A stretch of DNA of 64,000 nt from Stakelama marina (GCF_018122655.1 NZ_JAGRQC010000004.1:62001-126000), one strand, 5' to 3'; positions 18,858 to 31,011 are shown, numbered from the stretch's first letter. Notes: generated from the sequence alone by a model not told the origin. Numbers and translations are program-made.

Positions 18858-19735
18858 CAGAGTGCTTCGGCTCCCGAGATGATCTCGACCAGTTCGGTGG
18901 TGATCGCGGCCTGGCGCTTGCGGTTATATTCGATGTTGAGCCGCTTGATGAGGTCGCCCGCATTGCGCGTGGCGTTGTCCATCGCGGTCATCTTCGAACC
19001 CTGTTCGGACGCGGCATTCTCGCGCATCGCGCGGAAAATCTGGACCGCGACGTTGCGCGGCAGCAGATCGGCGAGGATCGCCTCCTCGTCGGGTTCGTAC
19101 TCGACCGCGGCGCTCGACTTTTCTTCGGCAGCGCCTTCGGGAATCTTGACCGGGATCAGCTGCTGCTGCGTCGGAACCTGCGACAGGACCGACTGGAATT
19201 CCGAATAGAAAAGATGCGCGACGTCGAACTCGCCGTCTTCGTAGCGCTTGATCAGGTCTTCGGCCCATTCATGCGCGTCGTCGAAGGTCAGCTTGCCGAG
19301 ATCGCCCGGCTCGATCGCGTGCTTCATCTGCTTCGGATAGAGCCGGCGCAGCACCGCCCGGCCCTTGCGGCCGATGGTGTAGAATTCGACCGTCTTGCCC
19401 TGCGCGATCAGCTTGTCGGCCTCGCGCCGCGCAAGGCGGGCGATGTTCGCGTTGAACGCGCCCGCCAGCCCCTTGTCGCTGGTTGCGACGACGAACAGGT
19501 GGACATCGTCCTTGCCGGTGCCGCTGAGCAGCTTGGGCGTGGTCGAGCTGATCGTCACCTTCGACGCCAGCGACGCCACGACCTTTTCGAGGCGCTGCGC
19601 ATAGGGGCGCCCGGCCTCGGCCGCGTTCTGCGCGCGCTTCAGCTTGGCCGCGGCGACCATCTGCATCGCCTTGGTGATCTTCTGCGTCGACTTAACCGAG
19701 CCGATGCGGTCTTTGAGAGCCTTCAGGCTGGCCAT
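18857..19735 (-). CDS. atpG: ATP synthase F1 subunit gamma
   Basis: The 292-residue rotor subunit. The N-terminal helix has the family sequence LKALKDRIGSVKSTQKITKA and the C-terminal coil reads MTAMDNATRNAGDLIKRLN. Length is normal. The stop overlaps the start of the embedded lipoprotein gene by one base. The 133 bases before it, toward atpA, contain an inverted pair of REP-like sequences. Confidence 0.98.
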   Translation of the reverse strand: MASLKALKDRIGSVKSTQKITKAMQMVAAAKLKRAQNAAEAGRPYAQRLEKVVASLASKVTISSTTPKLLSGTGKDDVHLFVVATSDKGLAGAFNANIARLARREADKLIAQGKTVEFYTIGRKGRAVLRRLYPKQMKHAIEPGDLGKLTFDDAHEWAEDLIKRYEDGEFDVAHLFYSEFQSVLSQVPTQQQLIPVKIPEGAAEEKSSAAVEYEPDEEAILADLLPRNVAVQIFRAMRENAASEQGSKMTAMDNATRNAGDLIKRLNIEYNRKRQAAITTELVEIISGAEAL

Positions 19736-19759
19736 TATTTCCTCATCAACTCCTCAACT

Positions 19760-19849
19760 CGTCATGCTGACCTTGTTTCAGCATCCACTTCGACAACGGT
19801 ACCGTCCGGACTGTTGCACGGTGGACCCTGAACCAGGTTCAGGGTGACG
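19760..19849. repeat. Inverted pair of REP-like sequences between atpA and atpG
   Basis: Two 28-base units lie in inverted orientation (19760-19787 and 19822-19849). Each is itself a hairpin: TGCTGA/TCAGCA in the first and ACCCTGAAC/GTTCAGGGT in the second. The units differ mainly at bases that pair with each other, such as TGC/GCA against CCC/GGG, so the changes keep the stem. A third unit of the same family is at 27861-27888. Confidence 0.82.
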
Positions 19850-19868
19850 ATGTGAACGTATCGCCGCC

Positions 19869-22046
<2,178 letters not shown>

Positions 22047-22164
22047 CTAGCATCGGGGCGCGGGGGATGCAAGCCGCTGCTGCCGCTTGAGGGCCTGCGA
22101 AGGACCGTGCTTTGGGCGCAAGGTGCGGGATGCCGCAGGCGCATCGCTCGGCTATATCGGAGCC

Positions 22165-23205
22165 ATGCAACACACCGACGACATCGATGACGCTACGGCA
22201 TGGGAGGCGTTCGTCCGTCGCGACCGGGCCTATGACGGTCGCTTCGTCGTCGCGGTGCAAACGACCCGGATCTATTGCCGGCCAAGCTGCCCGGCGCGCC
22301 GGCCCAGGCGCGAAAATGTTCGCTTCTACCCGGCGGGCGCCGCGGCTCAGGCGGATGGCTATCGGGCGTGCCTGCGCTGCAAGCCAGACGAGGTGGCGCG
22401 CGACCGGCTCGCGGTCGCCAGGGCGGTTGCGTTGATCGAGGCGGCGGAGACGGGAATCTCGCTCGACGAACTGGCCGCGGCGGTCGGTTATGCGCCGCAT
22501 CATTTCCACCGCCTGTTCAAGCGCGCCACTGGGGTTACGCCCGCCGCCTATGCCCGCGGAATGAAGGCCGGACGTGCGACCGAGGCGTTGTCGAGGGAGA
22601 TGAGCGTGACCGATGCAATCTACGAGGCCGGCTATTCCTCGCCCAGCCGCTTCTATGAAGCTGCGGGTGAGAGGCTCGGCATGACGCCGAGTGCATGGAA
22701 GCGTGGCGGGGCAGGCGCGACGATCCGCTGGACCGTTGCCGATACGAGCCTCGGGCCGCTACTGATCGCCGCCACCGACAAGGGCTTGTGCCGCGTCGCC
22801 TTCGACGAGGACGCAGTGGCACTCGGCAAGCGTTTTCCGCGCGCGGAGATCATGCCCGGCGGCGCCGCGCTCGCCGATCTTGCGGCGCGCGTCGTTGCGG
22901 AGGTGGAGACGCCGGGGCGCCATCGCGATCTGCCGCTCGACGTGCAGGGCACCGCCTTTCAGGAAGCGGTGTGGCAGGCACTGCGCGCCATCCCGCCGGG
23001 CGAGACGCGCACCTATACCGAACTGGCCATCGCCGCAGGAAACCCGAAGGCGGTGCGCGCCGCGGGCACCGCATGCGGCGCGAACAATGTCGCCGTCGTC
23101 ATTCCCTGCCACCGTGCGCAGCGCAGCGACGGATCGATGGGCGGCTATGCCTATGGCGTCGATCGCAAGCTGGTGCTGCGCCGGCGCGAGGGCGTCGAGG
23201 ACTGA
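22165..23205 (+). CDS. ada: Bifunctional Ada: methylation-responsive activator and O6-methylguanine-DNA methyltransferase
   Basis: A 346-residue Ada protein. The N-terminal zinc domain has Cys in IYCRPSCPAR and RACLRCKPDE; the first Cys of these takes methyl groups from phosphotriesters. An AraC-type helix-turn-helix follows (SLDELAAAVGYAPHHFHRLF). The C-terminal methyltransferase has active-site IPCHRAQRSDG and the finger motif region TAFQEAVWQALRAIPPGET. The ATG was chosen because the Ada domain begins directly after it. Normal length; expected to activate its own gene after alkylation damage. Confidence 0.95.
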   Translation: MQHTDDIDDATAWEAFVRRDRAYDGRFVVAVQTTRIYCRPSCPARRPRRENVRFYPAGAAAQADGYRACLRCKPDEVARDRLAVARAVALIEAAETGISLDELAAAVGYAPHHFHRLFKRATGVTPAAYARGMKAGRATEALSREMSVTDAIYEAGYSSPSRFYEAAGERLGMTPSAWKRGGAGATIRWTVADTSLGPLLIAATDKGLCRVAFDEDAVALGKRFPRAEIMPGGAALADLAARVVAEVETPGRHRDLPLDVQGTAFQEAVWQALRAIPPGETRTYTELAIAAGNPKAVRAAGTACGANNVAVVIPCHRAQRSDGSMGGYAYGVDRKLVLRRREGVED

Positions 23206-23215
23206 TCGTGCGCGG

Positions 23216-24751
23216 TTATTGCGCCGAACAGGTATAGACCAGCCGTTCGTTCGGCAGCGCCGGCAAGGCAGAGCGGATGCTCGACTGGCGCGATGCCAGC
23301 TCGGCGCGCGCCGCCATTTCGCCGGTGCATTGTTTCTGTTCGGGGCGATTCTTGCGCAGATGCGCCATCGCCGCGGGGTCGAGGAAATAGCGGTCGGCGA
23401 CATAGGTCTGGCGATCGGGGTCATAGGTCGCGACCGTCACCGTATCGCCCTTTTCGGGGACGAGAACGCGCTGCCACGCATTCGCCGTCTCGGCATATTG
23501 CGTCTTGCCCGCAACGCAGCCATCGGCGCCCCAGTCGAGCGTGAAGTTCTTGCCGTCGGCGATGATGATCCGGCTGCGATCGGGATCGAGCTTGCACAGC
23601 AGGTGGCCGGTGCGCGGGGTCGAAACCTGCGCGCCGACATCGCTGCCGTCATCCGCCACCGTCACGGAATCGGGGTCGAAATCGGGCCGGACGAGAAACA
23701 GGACGATCGCCCCGACCATCATCAGCCCGCCCGCCGCGGCGGCGGCAATTGCCGGATTGCGCTTGCCGCGGTTCAGAAGCAGCCCGCCGCCGCCGATCGC
23801 AAGTCCGCCGACGACCAGCAGGAAGGCGGCGCCGGCCATGAAATTGTCGCGCGTCCGTTCGTTCGCGAGCTGTGCCTTCTGTACCGCCGAATCGTGCGCG
23901 CGCTGCGCAGCGACCTCTCTGTCACGGGCGTCCTGTTGCGTCTGTTCGGCGCGCTGCTGGGCAAGTTCCTGATCGCGCTGGACCGCAGCCTCCATGCTCT
24001 TGCACGGCCAGGAGACGGCGTGAAACGGCTGCTTGTTTTCCTTCAGAAAGGCAGCGAGTTCGCTTTCGCCGAGCGCGATGACGAAACTGCCATCGCCTTC
24101 CTCCGCCGTCGTCACCGCGCGGTTGACGCCGACGATGCGGCCGCAATTGTCGAGCAGCGGGCCGCCCGAATTGCCGCGCGCGATCTGTGCGGTATGCTCC
24201 AGCGTCTCCAGCCCGCGCTGGCTGCGATGCGCCGACAGCACACCCGTCGACCGGACCGGAGATGTCGGCTGAAGCATCTGCGTCAGCGAACCATATGTCG
24301 CCTTGTCGACATTGCCCGGATAGCCGAGCGACACCAGCGGATAGCCGTCGGGCAGTGCCGGCGAATATAGCGTCAGCGGAGGGAGCGGAGGCCCTTCGAA
24401 TTGAATCAGGGCGAGGTCGCGGTCGGCATCGAACGCAACCAGTTCGCCCTTGTAATGATCGTCGCCGGTTTCGGGTACGACATCGATGGTGACGAGCGAG
24501 GGGAATTTGTTGGCGAGCTCGACGACATGCGCGTTGGTGACGATGCGGTTGGGCGCGACGGCAAAGCCGCTGCCATGTGCGCGGCCGATCTCCTCGCCAT
24601 CGACCGACGCGGTGATGACGACGCGCACGACCCCGCGCGCCGCGCTCGATATGTCGTCGGCGCGCGCGGTGGGCGTCAGCACGAACGCAGCGGCCATCAA
24701 AGCCGCGACGAACGCCAACAGGCGAATGGAAGCCTCCCCGGCTCGAATCAT
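23216..24751 (-). CDS. Exported trypsin-like serine protease with C-terminal membrane segments
   Basis: A 511-residue protein. After a signal sequence (LLAFVAALMAAAFVL, cleavage near TARA-DD), a trypsin-like domain shows His in NRIVTNAHVV, Asp in DADRDLALIQF and Ser in ARGNSGGPLLDN. A Gln/Glu/Ala-rich coiled coil (about 255-300) leads to two hydrophobic helices (FMAGAAFLLVVGGLAIGGGG and AAAAAGGLMMVGAIVLFL). A C-terminal domain with Cys (CKLDPD, GCVAGKT, CTGEMA, YTCSAQ) ends the protein. The coiled coil and two membrane helices after the protease are not the DegP/HtrA layout; no PDZ is visible. The substrate is unknown. Confidence 0.88.
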   Translation of the reverse strand: MIRAGEASIRLLAFVAALMAAAFVLTPTARADDISSAARGVVRVVITASVDGEEIGRAHGSGFAVAPNRIVTNAHVVELANKFPSLVTIDVVPETGDDHYKGELVAFDADRDLALIQFEGPPLPPLTLYSPALPDGYPLVSLGYPGNVDKATYGSLTQMLQPTSPVRSTGVLSAHRSQRGLETLEHTAQIARGNSGGPLLDNCGRIVGVNRAVTTAEEGDGSFVIALGESELAAFLKENKQPFHAVSWPCKSMEAAVQRDQELAQQRAEQTQQDARDREVAAQRAHDSAVQKAQLANERTRDNFMAGAAFLLVVGGLAIGGGGLLLNRGKRNPAIAAAAAGGLMMVGAIVLFLVRPDFDPDSVTVADDGSDVGAQVSTPRTGHLLCKLDPDRSRIIIADGKNFTLDWGADGCVAGKTQYAETANAWQRVLVPEKGDTVTVATYDPDRQTYVADRYFLDPAAMAHLRKNRPEQKQCTGEMAARAELASRQSSIRSALPALPNERLVYTCSAQ

Positions 24752-24798
24752 GGTGGCGGTTTCCTACAAAAGGCGGCTCGGGTTCAAGCGCTACTCGC

Positions 24799-26970
24799 TC
24801 AAAGAAAGCTGTAGGGGTCGATATCGACGGCGACGCGGACCTTTGGCGACCAGTCGAGCGCGCCGAGCCAGTCGCGGATCACGTCCTGCACGTCGAGCGC
24901 GCGGCGGGCGTGGACAAGCAGGCGGAAACGGTGGCGGCCGCGCAGCATCGCGAGCGGGGCGGGGGCGGGGCCGAAGACCATCATGTCCTCGATTTCGGGC
25001 GCGGCGCGGCCGATCGTCCGCGCGACGTCCTCGGCCAGCTCCTTCTCCTCCGCCGATACGACGATCGCGGCGTAGCGGCCGAAGGGCGGCGCGTCGGCGT
25101 CGCGGCGCATCTCGGTCTCGGCGGCGTAGAAGCTCTCGGCATCGCCGGTGACGAGCGCCTGCATCACCGGGGCCTGCGGCGAATGGGTCTGGATCAGCAC
25201 TTTGCCCGGCTTCTCGCCTCGGCCCGCGCGTCCCGCCACCTGCATGATCTGCTGAAAAGTGCGCTCGGCTGCGCGCAGGTCGCCGCCCTCCAGCCCGAGA
25301 TCGGCGTCGATCACGCCAACCAGCGTCAGGTTGGGGAAGTGATAGCCCTTGGTGACGAGCTGCGTGCCGACGACGATGTCGATCTCGCCCGCCTCCATCC
25401 GCCGGACGAATTCGGCGGCGCGCGCGGGCGACGAGATCGTGTCGGAGGTGACGATGGCGAGCTTCGCATCGGGCCACAGCGCCGCCGCCTCGTCGGCGAT
25501 GCGCTCGACGCCGGGGCCGCAGGCGACGAGCATGTCCTCTTCCTTGCACTCGGGACAGGCCTTGGGTGTCGGCATGTAATGGCCGCAATGGTGGCAGGCG
25601 AGGCGGCCGATCAGCCGATGCTCGACCATCCATGCGGTGCAGTTGGGACACTGGAACCGGTGCCCGCAATGGCGGCACAGCGTCAGCGGGGCATAGCCGC
25701 GGCGGTTGAGGAACAGGAGCACCTGCTCGCCGCGTTCGAGCGTCGCGTCGATCTGGTTGACGAGCGGCGGCGCGATCCAGCGTCCGCGCTCGGGTGGATG
25801 GCGGATCAGGTCGATCGCCTTCAGCTCGGGCAGTTCGGCGACACCGTAGCGGCCGGGCAGCTTGAGCTCCTCGTAGCGGCCGAGTTCGACCTGATGCCGC
25901 GTCTCGATCGCCGGGGTGGCGGAGGCGAGGACGACCGGGCATTTCTCGAACAGCCCGCGCATCACCGCGACGTCGCGCGCGTGATAATGGACGCCCTCTT
26001 CCTGCTTGAAGCTGGTCTCGTGCGCCTCGTCGACGACGATCAGGCCGAGATTGCGATAGGGCAGGAACAGCGCCGACCGCGCGCCGACCGTTACCAGCGC
26101 CTGACCGCTGGCGATCGCGCGCCACGCACGTCTGCGCTGCGACTGGCGCAGGTCCGAATGCCAGGCGACGGGATCGCAGCCGAAGCGCGCCTCGAACCGC
26201 GTCAGGAACGGCTCGGTCAGCGCGATTTCGGGGAGCAGCACCAGCGTCTGCCGGCCCGCGGCGATGGCGGCGGCGACAGCCTCGAAATAGACCTCGGTCT
26301 TGCCCGATCCGGTGACGCCGTCGAGCAGGAAGGGCTGGAACTGTTCCGCGCCCACGGCCTGACGCAGCACCGATGCGACATCGGCTTGCATCGTGGAAAG
26401 CTCGGGCGGCGCGAAACTCGGGTCGGGCATGGCGAAGGGGCTGTCGATATCGACCTCGACGGCCTCGATCGCGCCGGTTTTGACCAGCCCGCGGATCACG
26501 CCGTCGGACACGTCGGCAATCGTCGCCAGCTCGCGCACCAGCCCTTGCCGCTCGCCGATCCGCTCGAGCGCCTGTTCGCGCTGCGGTGTCATGCGTGCTG
26601 GAACCTCGCCGGTCGCACGGTATTCGACGGTGGTTTTGGCGCCCTCGAGCGCCGAGGTCGAGGCGAGCGCCATGCGCAGCACCGAAGCGGGCGCGGCGAG
26701 ATAATAGTCCGACGTCCATTCGACGAGGCGGCGCAAGGGCGCAGGGATCGGCGGCGCGTCGGCGACCGCGATCAGGTTGCGCAGACGGTTGTCGCCGACT
26801 TCTTCTGCCGGCAACCGCTCAGCCTCCCACACCACGCCGATCAGCTGGCGCGGCCCGAGCGGCACGACCACGATCGATCCCGGCCCCACCTCCATACCGT
26901 GCGGTACCCGGTAATCGAGCGGGCCGAGTGCGGCATTGAGGACAAGAACGCGGACGCGGTTTCCGGGCAT
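24799..26970 (-). CDS. priA: Primosomal replication restart helicase PriA
   Basis: A 723-residue 3'-to-5' helicase for replication restart. The N-terminal 3'-BD is visible ([16 protein letters not shown]). Helicase motifs include Walker [17 protein letters not shown] and DEAH box [15 protein letters not shown]. The zinc-binding insertion has four Cys pairs ([13 protein letters not shown] and [17 protein letters not shown]). Late motif [13 protein letters not shown] is also present. Length is normal. The arrangement priA divergent from a transaldolase-like gene and xerC is familiar from alphaproteobacteria. Confidence 0.97.
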   Translation of the reverse strand: MPGNRVRVLVLNAALGPLDYRVPHGMEVGPGSIVVVPLGPRQLIGVVWEAERLPAEEVGDNRLRNLIAVADAPPIPAPLRRLVEWTSDYYLAAPASVLRMALASTSALEGAKTTVEYRATGEVPARMTPQREQALERIGERQGLVRELATIADVSDGVIRGLVKTGAIEAVEVDIDSPFAMPDPSFAPPELSTMQADVASVLRQAVGAEQFQPFLLDGVTGSGKTEVYFEAVAAAIAAGRQTLVLLPEIALTEPFLTRFEARFGCDPVAWHSDLRQSQRRRAWRAIASGQALVTVGARSALFLPYRNLGLIVVDEAHETSFKQEEGVHYHARDVAVMRGLFEKCPVVLASATPAIETRHQVELGRYEELKLPGRYGVAELPELKAIDLIRHPPERGRWIAPPLVNQIDATLERGEQVLLFLNRRGYAPLTLCRHCGHRFQCPNCTAWMVEHRLIGRLACHHCGHYMPTPKACPECKEEDMLVACGPGVERIADEAAALWPDAKLAIVTSDTISSPARAAEFVRRMEAGEIDIVVGTQLVTKGYHFPNLTLVGVIDADLGLEGGDLRAAERTFQQIMQVAGRAGRGEKPGKVLIQTHSPQAPVMQALVTGDAESFYAAETEMRRDADAPPFGRYAAIVVSAEEKELAEDVARTIGRAAPEIEDMMVFGPAPAPLAMLRGRHRFRLLVHARRALDVQDVIRDWLGALDWSPKVRVAVDIDPYSFL

Positions 26971-27130
26971 ATGCCCCTATCTAGCGATTTCGAAGCCGCG
27001 CGCGAGCCCGTGCTTTGATAACGGCGCCAGGCTGTCCTCGCGGCACGCAGCGGCTATAGGGAGAACGAAATCGATTCGGGCCGGCATCCCGGCGCCGATC
27101 CTTGTCCGACAGCATCCGAGGCCCAACGCA

Positions 27131-27784
27131 ATGAAATTCTTCGTCGATACCGCCGACACCGCCGAAATCCGTGAACTCGCCGAATCGGGGCTGGTCGACG
27201 GCGTCACCACAAACCCGTCGCTGATCCACAAATCGGGCCGCGAGTTCCTCGAAGTGGTCGAGGAAATCTGCGGCATCACCGACGGCCCCGTATCGGCCGA
27301 AGTAGTCGCGCTCGATCACGAGACGATGATGAAGGAGGCCGAGGTCCTGCGGAAGATCGCCGACAATGTCGCGATCAAGGTTCCGCTGACAATCGACGGG
27401 CTGAAGACCTGCAAGGCGCTGACCGACGACGGCACGATGGTCAACGTAACGCTGTGCTTCTCGGCCAATCAGGCGCTGCTCGCGGCGAAGGCGGGGGCGA
27501 GCTTCATCTCGCCGTTCGTCGGCCGTCACGACGATATCGGCTTCGACGGCATGCAGCTCATCAGCGACATCCGGCTGATCTACGACAATTACGATTTCGA
27601 CACCGAAATCCTTGTGGCCAGCGTGCGGCACCCGGTCCACGTCCTCGAAAGCGCGCGGATCGGCGCCGATGTGATGACCGCCCCGCCCAAGGTCATCCGC
27701 CAGCTCGTCAACCACCCGCTGACCGACAAGGGCATCGAAGGCTTCCTCGCCGACTGGAAGAAGACCGGGCAGACGATCGGGTAA
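27131..27784 (+). CDS. Transaldolase / fructose-6-phosphate aldolase family protein
   Basis: A 217-residue TIM-barrel of the small transaldolase (TalC/MipB/FSA) group. The N-terminus [18 protein letters not shown] and [13 protein letters not shown] are diagnostic, the Schiff-base lysine is in NVAIKVPLT, and [16 protein letters not shown] follows. It either transfers dihydroxyacetone units in the pentose phosphate pathway or cleaves fructose 6-phosphate; sequence alone does not decide. The start is the ATG that begins the conserved first strand. Confidence 0.93.
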   Translation: MKFFVDTADTAEIRELAESGLVDGVTTNPSLIHKSGREFLEVVEEICGITDGPVSAEVVALDHETMMKEAEVLRKIADNVAIKVPLTIDGLKTCKALTDDGTMVNVTLCFSANQALLAAKAGASFISPFVGRHDDIGFDGMQLISDIRLIYDNYDFDTEILVASVRHPVHVLESARIGADVMTAPPKVIRQLVNHPLTDKGIEGFLADWKKTGQTIG

Positions 27785-27860
27785 GCTGGCGCGGCTGCTC
27801 GGCGTATTGCCGCCCCGTGGACATATGGTTCCGGCTGGATGGTCAGCGACGTTGGCCCCT

Positions 27861-27888
27861 GGATGCCGGATCAAGTCCGGCATGACGA
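27861..27888. repeat. REP-like palindromic unit
   Basis: The sequence GGATGCCGGA-TCAAG-TCCGGCATGACGA forms a hairpin (TGCCGGA with TCCGGCA). On the reverse strand it begins CGTCATGCCGG and ends CATCC, matching the two units at 19760-19849 outside the stem and differing inside it by paired changes. Confidence 0.8.
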
Positions 27889-27910
27889 AGTGGGGGGCTG
27901 TCCCCGTCAC

Positions 27911-28003
27911 CGTCGTTCCTGCGGAGGCAGGAACCCAGGGCTATCGCCGCAGCCGCGCTGCCTGAAGGAAGAACGATAGGCTCCTGCCTGCGCAGGAGCG
28001 ACG
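27911..28003. repeat. Inverted pair of CGTCG-type repeats
   Basis: The left unit (27911-27946) begins CGTCGTTCCTGC and ends GGGCTATCG. The right unit (27974-28003) is its inverse, CGATAGGCTCC to GGAGCGACG. Each unit also folds on itself (TTCCTGC/GCAGGAA and CTCCTGC/GCAGGAG). The same family appears at 31012-31035 and 62257-62443. Confidence 0.82.
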
Positions 28004-28092
28004 CGAGAGGCGTATCGGTCGAAAGCTCGTTCGATACCTTTTGACGAAGATCGCGTTGCCGATCGCAACGGCCTGCGCCTAGAATCGCCCGC

Positions 28093-28986
28093 ATGACCGA
28101 CACCCCCCTTCCGCTCGAGTTCGCGCAGCATCTTGCGCGCGACCGGCGGCGGTCGGCGCATACGGTGCGGGCGTATCAGGCGACGGCGGAGCGGCTGGTT
28201 GCATTCCTGCAGGGGCATTGGGGTGGACCGGTTGCGCGCGAGGCGCTGGCCGGGGTGAGGGCGGCCGATCTGCGCGCGTTTCTGGCGCACAGGCGAGCTG
28301 CGGGATTGTCCAATGCATCGGCCGCGCGGGAGCTTTCCGCCGTGCGCGCGTTCCTTAAATTCGCGACCGGTGATGCCGCCACGCCCCGGCTGCGCGGTGC
28401 GCGGGTCAAGAAGGGCGTGCCGCGACCGATTGCGCCAGACGAGGCGGTGGCGCTTGCCGAGGAAGTTGCAGAGGAGGCGCGCGAGCCGTGGATCGGCGCG
28501 CGCGACTGGGCGGTGCTGTTGCTGCTCTACGGCGCGGGGCTGCGCATCGGCGAGGCGCTGGGGCTGACCGGCGCGATCCTGCCGCTCGGCGAGACGCTTG
28601 CGGTCACGGGCAAGCGCGACAAGACGCGGATCGTGCCGATCCTGCCGCAGGTGCGCCAGGCGGTGGAAAATTATGTCCGTCTGTCGCCCTATGGTACGGC
28701 GAAGGACGCTGCGCTGTTCCGTGGCGCCAAGGGCGGGCCGCTGTCACCCGCCGTCATCCGTCGGTCGGTGCGTGCGGCGCGAGCGCGACTGGGGCTGTCC
28801 GACCGCACCACGCCGCACGCGCTGCGCCATAGTTTTGCGACGCACCTTCTCGGGCGCGGTGCCGATCTGCGCGCGCTTCAGGAATTGCTCGGCCATGCCA
28901 GCCTGTCGTCGACTCAGGTCTATACGCAGGTCGATGCCGCGCACCTGCTTGACGTCTATCGCAACGCGCACCCGCGCGCAGACTAG
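28093..28986 (+). CDS. xerC: Tyrosine recombinase XerC
   Basis: A 297-residue site-specific recombinase that resolves chromosome dimers at dif with XerD. The N-terminal SAM-like domain reads RRRSAHTVRAYQATAERL. Catalytic residues are visible: Arg in GAGLRIGEAL, Lys in GKRDKTRIVP, His-x-x-Arg in TPHALRHSFATHLL, His in LGHASLSSTQ and the Tyr nucleophile in STQVYTQVD. Length is normal, and the priA neighbourhood favours XerC over phage integrases. The last 4 bases overlap the convergent DedA gene. Confidence 0.92.
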   Translation: MTDTPLPLEFAQHLARDRRRSAHTVRAYQATAERLVAFLQGHWGGPVAREALAGVRAADLRAFLAHRRAAGLSNASAARELSAVRAFLKFATGDAATPRLRGARVKKGVPRPIAPDEAVALAEEVAEEAREPWIGARDWAVLLLLYGAGLRIGEALGLTGAILPLGETLAVTGKRDKTRIVPILPQVRQAVENYVRLSPYGTAKDAALFRGAKGGPLSPAVIRRSVRAARARLGLSDRTTPHALRHSFATHLLGRGADLRALQELLGHASLSSTQVYTQVDAAHLLDVYRNAHPRAD

Positions 28987-29603
28987 GCCTCGCTCTCGGC
29001 CGGGCGCCATGTGAGCACGCGGTAGAAATACCACGCCGCCACCAGCACCACGGTGCCGATGCTGACAGGGCCGATATAATTATCGATTTGCGTGAAGTTG
29101 CGGCCCAGATACAGACCGGCCCAGGCGAGGAATCCGTTCCAGATCGCGCTGCCTGCCGTCGTCCAGACGAGAAACTTCCAGATCGGCATGCGCGCAAGGC
29201 CAGCAGGCAGCGAGATCATCGTGCGGAAGGTCGGCAGGAAGCGGCAGACGAACACCATCCAGCCGCCATGCCGATGGAAGAACCGCTGAACCTTCTCGAT
29301 CTCCGGCCAATCGACCGTCAGCCAGCGGCCCCAGCGATCGACGAACGGTTTCAGTCGCTCGTAACCGATCTTGCGGCCAACCCAGTACCAGAAACAATTG
29401 CCGACCACCGTGCCGATCGTTCCGGCGACGACAAGCAGCCACAGGTTCATATGGCCATGCGCGACGGCGATGCCGCCCAGCCCCATGATGAGTTCGGACG
29501 GAATCGGCGGGACGACATTTTCAAGGCACATCAGCAACGCGATGCCCCAATAGCCGCCCATCGCGATCAGCTTGATGACGAAACTACCCATTGGCGCTGC
29601 CAA
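28983..29603 (-). CDS. DedA/SNARE-associated family membrane protein
   Basis: A 206-residue multi-span inner-membrane protein of the DedA superfamily, implicated in lipid flipping and envelope homeostasis. Typical features are the N-terminal acidic re-entrant region CLENVVPPIPSELIMGLGG, the cytoplasmic segment FFHRHGGWMVFVCRFLPTFR with the conserved Arg, and ISLPAGLARMPIWKF. Its 3' end overlaps xerC by 4 bases on the opposite strand. Confidence 0.92.
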   Translation of the reverse strand: MAAPMGSFVIKLIAMGGYWGIALLMCLENVVPPIPSELIMGLGGIAVAHGHMNLWLLVVAGTIGTVVGNCFWYWVGRKIGYERLKPFVDRWGRWLTVDWPEIEKVQRFFHRHGGWMVFVCRFLPTFRTMISLPAGLARMPIWKFLVWTTAGSAIWNGFLAWAGLYLGRNFTQIDNYIGPVSIGTVVLVAAWYFYRVLTWRPAESEA

Positions 29604-29638
29604 CGCACGGAAAGGCGGGCTGGTTCAGTCGCTTGCGG

Positions 29639-30601
29639 TCAGGCGGCGCTGCGTTCGGCCAGCCTGCGTTCGATCGCGTCCCAGATCATCGCCGCGGTGT
29701 CGGTGCCGTTGAACTTGTCGATGGCGACAATGCCGGTGGGTGAGGTGACGTTGATCTCGGTCAGCCATTTGCCACCGATCACGTCGATGCCGACGAAGAG
29801 GAGTCCGCGCTTGCGCAGCTCGGGGGCGAGCGCGGCGCAGATTTCCTGCTCCCGCTCGGAAAGTTCGGTCTGCACCGCCGACCCGCCGGTCGCGAGGTTG
29901 GAGCGGATCTCGCCCTCGCCCGGCAGTCGGTTGATCGCGCCTGCGACTTCGCCGTCGACGAGCACGATGCGCTTGTCGCCCTTTTCGATCTCGGGGAGGA
30001 ATGCCTGCACCATATGCGGCTCGCGATAGGCGGTGTTGAACACCTCGATCAGCGAGGAGAGGTTCTGGCCATCTGCATCGATCTTGAAGATCGCCTTGCC
30101 GCCATTGCCGTGGAGCGGCTTCACGACGATCGAGCCGTGCCGCTTCAGGAATTTGCGAGCTTCTTCGACCGAGCGGGTGATGAGCGTCGGCGGCATGAAG
30201 CGCGCGAAATCGAGCACGAAGACCTTTTCGGGTGCATTCCGCACGCTGGCCGGATCGTTCACCACGAGCGTCTGGCCGGCGATACGCTCGAGCAGGTGCG
30301 TCGCGGTGATGTAGCTCAGGTCGAAGGGCGGGTCCTGCCGCATGAGGACGACGTCGACATCGGCGCCGAGGTCGATATCGACGGGCTCGCCGGCGTCATA
30401 ATGGTCGCCCTTCACGCGCTGCACCGTCACCGGTCGCGCCCTGGTCCACAGACGGCCTTCCGAATAGCTGAGGTCGCGCACGTCGTAATGATAGATTGTG
30501 TGCCCGCGCGCCTGCGCCGACAGCATCAGCGCGAAGCTCGAATCGCCGGCGATGTTGATCGTCTCTAGCGGGTCCATCTGGACAGCGATGGTCAGCGGCA
30601 T
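29639..30601 (-). CDS. gshB: Glutathione synthetase
   Basis: A 320-residue ATP-grasp enzyme joining gamma-glutamylcysteine and glycine. The N-terminal domain opens IAVQMDPLETINIAGDSSF. ATP-grasp motifs are IVVKPLHGNGGKAIFKID and the Mg/ATP site INVTSPTGIVAIDKFNG. Length is normal. It lies 54 bases downstream of yraN in the - strand series rsmI-yraN-gshB. Glyoxalase genes gloA and gloB elsewhere in the window depend on its product. Confidence 0.97.
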   Translation of the reverse strand: MPLTIAVQMDPLETINIAGDSSFALMLSAQARGHTIYHYDVRDLSYSEGRLWTRARPVTVQRVKGDHYDAGEPVDIDLGADVDVVLMRQDPPFDLSYITATHLLERIAGQTLVVNDPASVRNAPEKVFVLDFARFMPPTLITRSVEEARKFLKRHGSIVVKPLHGNGGKAIFKIDADGQNLSSLIEVFNTAYREPHMVQAFLPEIEKGDKRIVLVDGEVAGAINRLPGEGEIRSNLATGGSAVQTELSEREQEICAALAPELRKRGLLFVGIDVIGGKWLTEINVTSPTGIVAIDKFNGTDTAAMIWDAIERRLAERSAA

Positions 30602-30655
30602 GCGGTGCGTTCCTCGGTTGTCGAGCAGGCGATGTAGGGCGCGGCGCGCGCGAAG

Positions 30656-31009
30656 TCACCCGATCCAGGCATTCTCGATATGGCGCGGCCGGCTTTTCGG
30701 CGAGACGAGGATGACATCGATGCGAATGTCCTCGCCATTGGTGGCGAAGCGGCCGGCGAGTATTTCCGCCGCAGCGGCGATGCGCGCAAGCCGGCGTTCG
30801 TCGATCGCGAGATCGAGTTCCGCCGTCGTGGCGCGCGATTTGACCTCGACAAATGAAATCAGGTTGCGGCGTTTGGCGACAAGATCGACTTCGCCGGCCG
30901 GTGTGCGGACGCGGCGCGCGAGGATGCGCCAGCCCTTGGCGCGCAGATACCAGGCGGCGACCGTTTCGCCCGCGCGCCCGCGCTTCTCCGCCGCGCGGCG
31001 GTCACGCAT
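30656..31009 (-). CDS. yraN: YraN family (UPF0102) endonuclease-like protein
   Basis: A 117-residue PD-(D/E)xK-fold protein with the family's GEVDLVAKRRN and SFVEVKSRAT motifs (Asp and Glu-x-Lys of the putative nuclease site). Its cellular function is not established. It lies 39 bases after rsmI on the same strand, an order also seen for rsmI/lpoA/yraN genes in other proteobacteria. The AGGAG sequence before the ATG is part of a 24-base palindrome. Confidence 0.92.
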   Translation of the reverse strand: MRDRRAAEKRGRAGETVAAWYLRAKGWRILARRVRTPAGEVDLVAKRRNLISFVEVKSRATTAELDLAIDERRLARIAAAAEILAGRFATNGEDIRIDVILVSPKSRPRHIENAWIG

Positions 31010-31011
31010 TG

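Larger units (their letters stand above)
27785..28092. other. Gene-free gap holding palindromic repeats
   Basis: No credible gene lies in these 308 bases. One REP-like unit of the family seen between atpA and atpG is at 27861-27888. A second, different inverted repeat pair occupies 27911-28003. The remaining bases before xerC show no clear promoter that I can defend. Confidence 0.7.

Noticed and set aside
24910..27018. A 702-residue open frame opposite priA
   Set aside because: It lies fully across priA, whose motifs are certain. High-GC codon bias leaves long antisense frames; this one has no domains and is rich in Arg, Gly and Asp.
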